Shown here: one piece after another, positions 62,788 to 64,000 of the stretch | Position numbering within the stretch: the first letter of the stretch is position 1 | Layout: the number at the start of each line of letters is the position of its first letter | NCBI GenBank assembly: GCA_900768795.1 | Contig: CAAGEH010000003.1 | Location: 62,001-126,000 of the forward strand | From: an uncultured Collinsella sp. | GTDB lineage: Bacteria > Actinomycetota > Coriobacteriia > Coriobacteriales > Coriobacteriaceae | Length of the DNA stretch: 64,000 bases | Direction: 5' to 3' | Translations under genes and position numbers: made by a program | Notes under the pieces: model-generated | What the model saw: only the letters and a program-made list of their open reading frames with translations | The model's database searches: none | Told to the model about the DNA's origin: nothing

Positions 62788-63654
62788 ATGCTCGTCAATG
62801 CAGCTGATATGCTCAAGAAGGCCGAGGCCGGTCACTATGGTCTTGGCGCCTTCAACACCAACAACCTGGAGTGGACTCTCGCCATTCTTCAGGCTGCCGA
62901 GGAGGCCAAGTCTCCGCTGATCATGCAGTGCACCGCTGGCGCTGCTAAGTGGATGGGCGGCTTCAAGGTCTGCGCCGACATGGTCAAGGCCGCTGTTGAG
63001 GCTACCGGCACCACCGTTCCCGTCGCTCTTCACCTCGATCACGGTTCTTACGAGGACTGCTTCAAGGCTATGGAGGCCGGCTTCACGTCCATCATGTATG
63101 ACGGTTCCCACGAGGAGACCTTCCAGCTCAACCTCGACCGCACCAAGGAGCTCGTCGAGCTTGCTCACTCCAAGGGCCTCTCCATCGAGGCCGAGGTCGG
63201 CGGCATCGGCGGTACCGAGGACGGCGTGACCTCCGCTGGCGAGCTTGCTGATCCTAAGGAGTGCAAGCAGATCGCTGATTTGGGCGTCGACTTCCTTGCC
63301 TGCGGCATCGGCAACATCCACGGCGTATATCCTGCTGATTGGCAGGGCCTTTCCTTCGAGCGTCTCGGCGAGATCAAGGCCGAGGTCGGCGATCTCCCAC
63401 TCGTCCTTCACGGTGGCTCGGGCATTCCTGCCGACCAGATCAAGAAGGCCATCTCCCTTGGCGTTTCCAAGATCAACGTCAACACCGATCTCCAGATCGT
63501 CTTCGCTGAGGGCGTCCGCGAGTACATCGAGGCTGGCAAGGACAAGCAGGGCAAGGGCTTCGATCCCCGCAAGCTCCTCAAGCCTGGTCGCGAGAACATC
63601 GTTGCCAAGACCAAGGCTCTCATGGAGGAGTTCGGCTCTGTGAACAAGGCGTAA
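62788..63654 (+). CDS. fba: Class II fructose-bisphosphate aldolase
   Basis: 288 residues. Zinc and substrate motifs: GLGAFNTNNLEW, LHLDHGSYEDC (about residues 80-90), SIEAEVGGIGGTEDG, IGNIHGVYP, LVLHGGSGIP and ISLGVSKINVNTDLQ, as in GatY/Fba aldolases. It splits fructose 1,6-bisphosphate to glyceraldehyde 3-phosphate and DHAP in glycolysis and gluconeogenesis. GatY or KbaY would have the same fold; a gene standing alone favours Fba. Codons are strongly biased, consistent with high expression. AGGAGG precedes the start. Confidence 0.9.
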   Translation: MLVNAADMLKKAEAGHYGLGAFNTNNLEWTLAILQAAEEAKSPLIMQCTAGAAKWMGGFKVCADMVKAAVEATGTTVPVALHLDHGSYEDCFKAMEAGFTSIMYDGSHEETFQLNLDRTKELVELAHSKGLSIEAEVGGIGGTEDGVTSAGELADPKECKQIADLGVDFLACGIGNIHGVYPADWQGLSFERLGEIKAEVGDLPLVLHGGSGIPADQIKKAISLGVSKINVNTDLQIVFAEGVREYIEAGKDKQGKGFDPRKLLKPGRENIVAKTKALMEEFGSVNKA

Positions 63655-63675
63655 ATAACGCTTGATATCTCTGCT

Positions 63676-63757
63676 GGAAGCCCCGTTGGTGGCAACCGCT
63701 GCGTTCCCACATGCTTTGCAAAAAGTGCGCAGCGGAAGCTCGCCGGCGGGGCTTCCT
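63676..63757 (+). terminator. Large branched hairpin after fba, likely terminator or processing element
   Basis: Outer arms GGAAGCCCCG (63676-63685) and CGGGGCTTCC (63748-63757) are exact complements and enclose a second stem CCGCTGCG (63696-63703) / CGCAGCGG (63729-63736). The T run after it is weak (TGCATTTCATT). It may stop transcription or stabilise the fba message. Confidence 0.6.
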
Positions 63758-63767
63758 GCATTTCATT

Positions 63768-63773
63768 ATAATG
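63768..63773 (+). promoter_or_regulatory. -10 element TATAAT of the last gene
   Basis: TATAAT at 63768-63773, 36 bp before GTG 63809. No convincing -35 was found. Confidence 0.4.
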
Positions 63774-63808
63774 GCTGGAGCTTTAGCGTTGCGATTTGAG
63801 GAGCTGCT

Positions 63809-64000
63809 GTGTCTGTTGTGATTTCTCGTTACCCCCGTAATGGTTCCGTTGTTGGAAAAGGACCGGTGGGGTGTGCGGACGGAGCTGCTAACAAGGACTA
63901 TCGTTATCTCGATGTTGGTCTGCCTCTCGAGATTGCTCGACTTAAAGCGGCAGGTTTTCTCGATCGGGCCGTTGAAGCCTGCAATCGAATCCTAGCTGCC
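63809..64000 (+). CDS. N-terminal fragment of an unrecognised protein (runs off the right edge)
   Basis: 64 codons visible from GTG 63809, preceded by GAGGAG. The sequence opens MSVVISRYPRNGSVVGKG and continues with LDVGLPLEIARLKAAGFLDRAVEACNRIL, of which the last part looks like a helical, TPR-like pair of segments. I do not recognise the family. Confidence 0.6.
   Translation, partial: MSVVISRYPRNGSVVGKGPVGCADGAANKDYRYLDVGLPLEIARLKAAGFLDRAVEACNRILAA

Noticed and set aside
1..64000. tRNA, rRNA, tmRNA, RNase P or SRP RNA genes
   Set aside because: I scanned the gaps for conserved cores of these RNAs and found no convincing one; a covariance-model search would settle it.

Overview
The window is 64 kb of GC-rich, densely packed bacterial chromosome. 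Gene content suggests a gut actinobacterium of the class Coriobacteriia, most like Collinsella. The supporting evidence is an Elp3-type radical SAM/GNAT enzyme, actinobacterial-style DUF3516 helicase, a RecJ-helicase fusion, twin-arginine lipoproteins and a lactate-dehydrogenase-like/Etf module. This assignment is inference from protein resemblance; no rRNA or tRNA gene is visible to confirm it.

Layout. 1-2.1 kb: tail of an aldehyde dehydrogenase, a repeat-rich gap, a lipoprotein and a divergent peptide deformylase. 2.1-7.9 kb: an AT-richer accessory island with a Sau3AI-type endonuclease fused to a C5-cytosine methyltransferase, a convergent DUF262/HNH (GmrSD-like) gene, a HIRAN protein and a small metallophosphoesterase. 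8.4-11.2 kb: a DUF2130 coiled-coil protein, then an isoleucine-rich leader peptide with a terminator in front of a hydratase. 11.4-20.9 kb: an RNA/tRNA-processing neighbourhood (DUF3516 helicase, TrmB-like and Trm9-like methyltransferases, Elp3) interrupted by an XRE/membrane regulator and a DUF4097 protein, followed by a spermidine-synthase-like protein. 21.1-28.1 kb: a CapA-like lipoprotein and, on the other strand, a three-gene TerB-N/C, BrxD-like ATPase and Lhr-like helicase cassette that looks like a stand-alone defence module. 28.4-33.1 kb: FAD dehydrogenase, EtfB and ferredoxin-EtfA, then AzlC/AzlD. 33.2-46.8 kb: a broken PIN toxin, two short-chain dehydrogenases, a DMT exporter, purL, an AbiEi/DUF559-like protein, a Kef/NapA-type antiporter and homoserine dehydrogenase, with several short tandem-repeat arrays between them. 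47.2-52.0 kb: a complete branched-chain amino acid ABC transporter livJHMGF. 52.4-64 kb: cutC, an AT-rich membrane protein, a bile-acid-symporter-family protein, the recJ-helicase fusion, rel, an MBL hydrolase, fba and the start of an unrecognised gene.

How they connect. Three themes stand out. (1) Defence: the Sau3AI-Dcm fusion sits behind a perfect 18-bp inverted repeat that carries two LexA-like GAAC-N4-GTTC boxes and two GATC sites, and its convergent neighbour has its own GATC-bearing palindrome. The methyltransferase is frameshifted at a G7 run. The TerB/BrxD/helicase cassette is a second module. (2) Translation quality: Elp3, a Trm9-like methyltransferase and a TrmB-like methyltransferase lie within 6 kb and could form a wobble-uridine pathway. 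(3) Branched-chain amino acids: an Ile-codon leader attenuator, azlCD, hom and livJHMGF all occur in the window. Intergenic DNA is unusually rich in short tandem repeats of 15, 22, 23, 26, 32 and 62 bp, none of them CRISPR.
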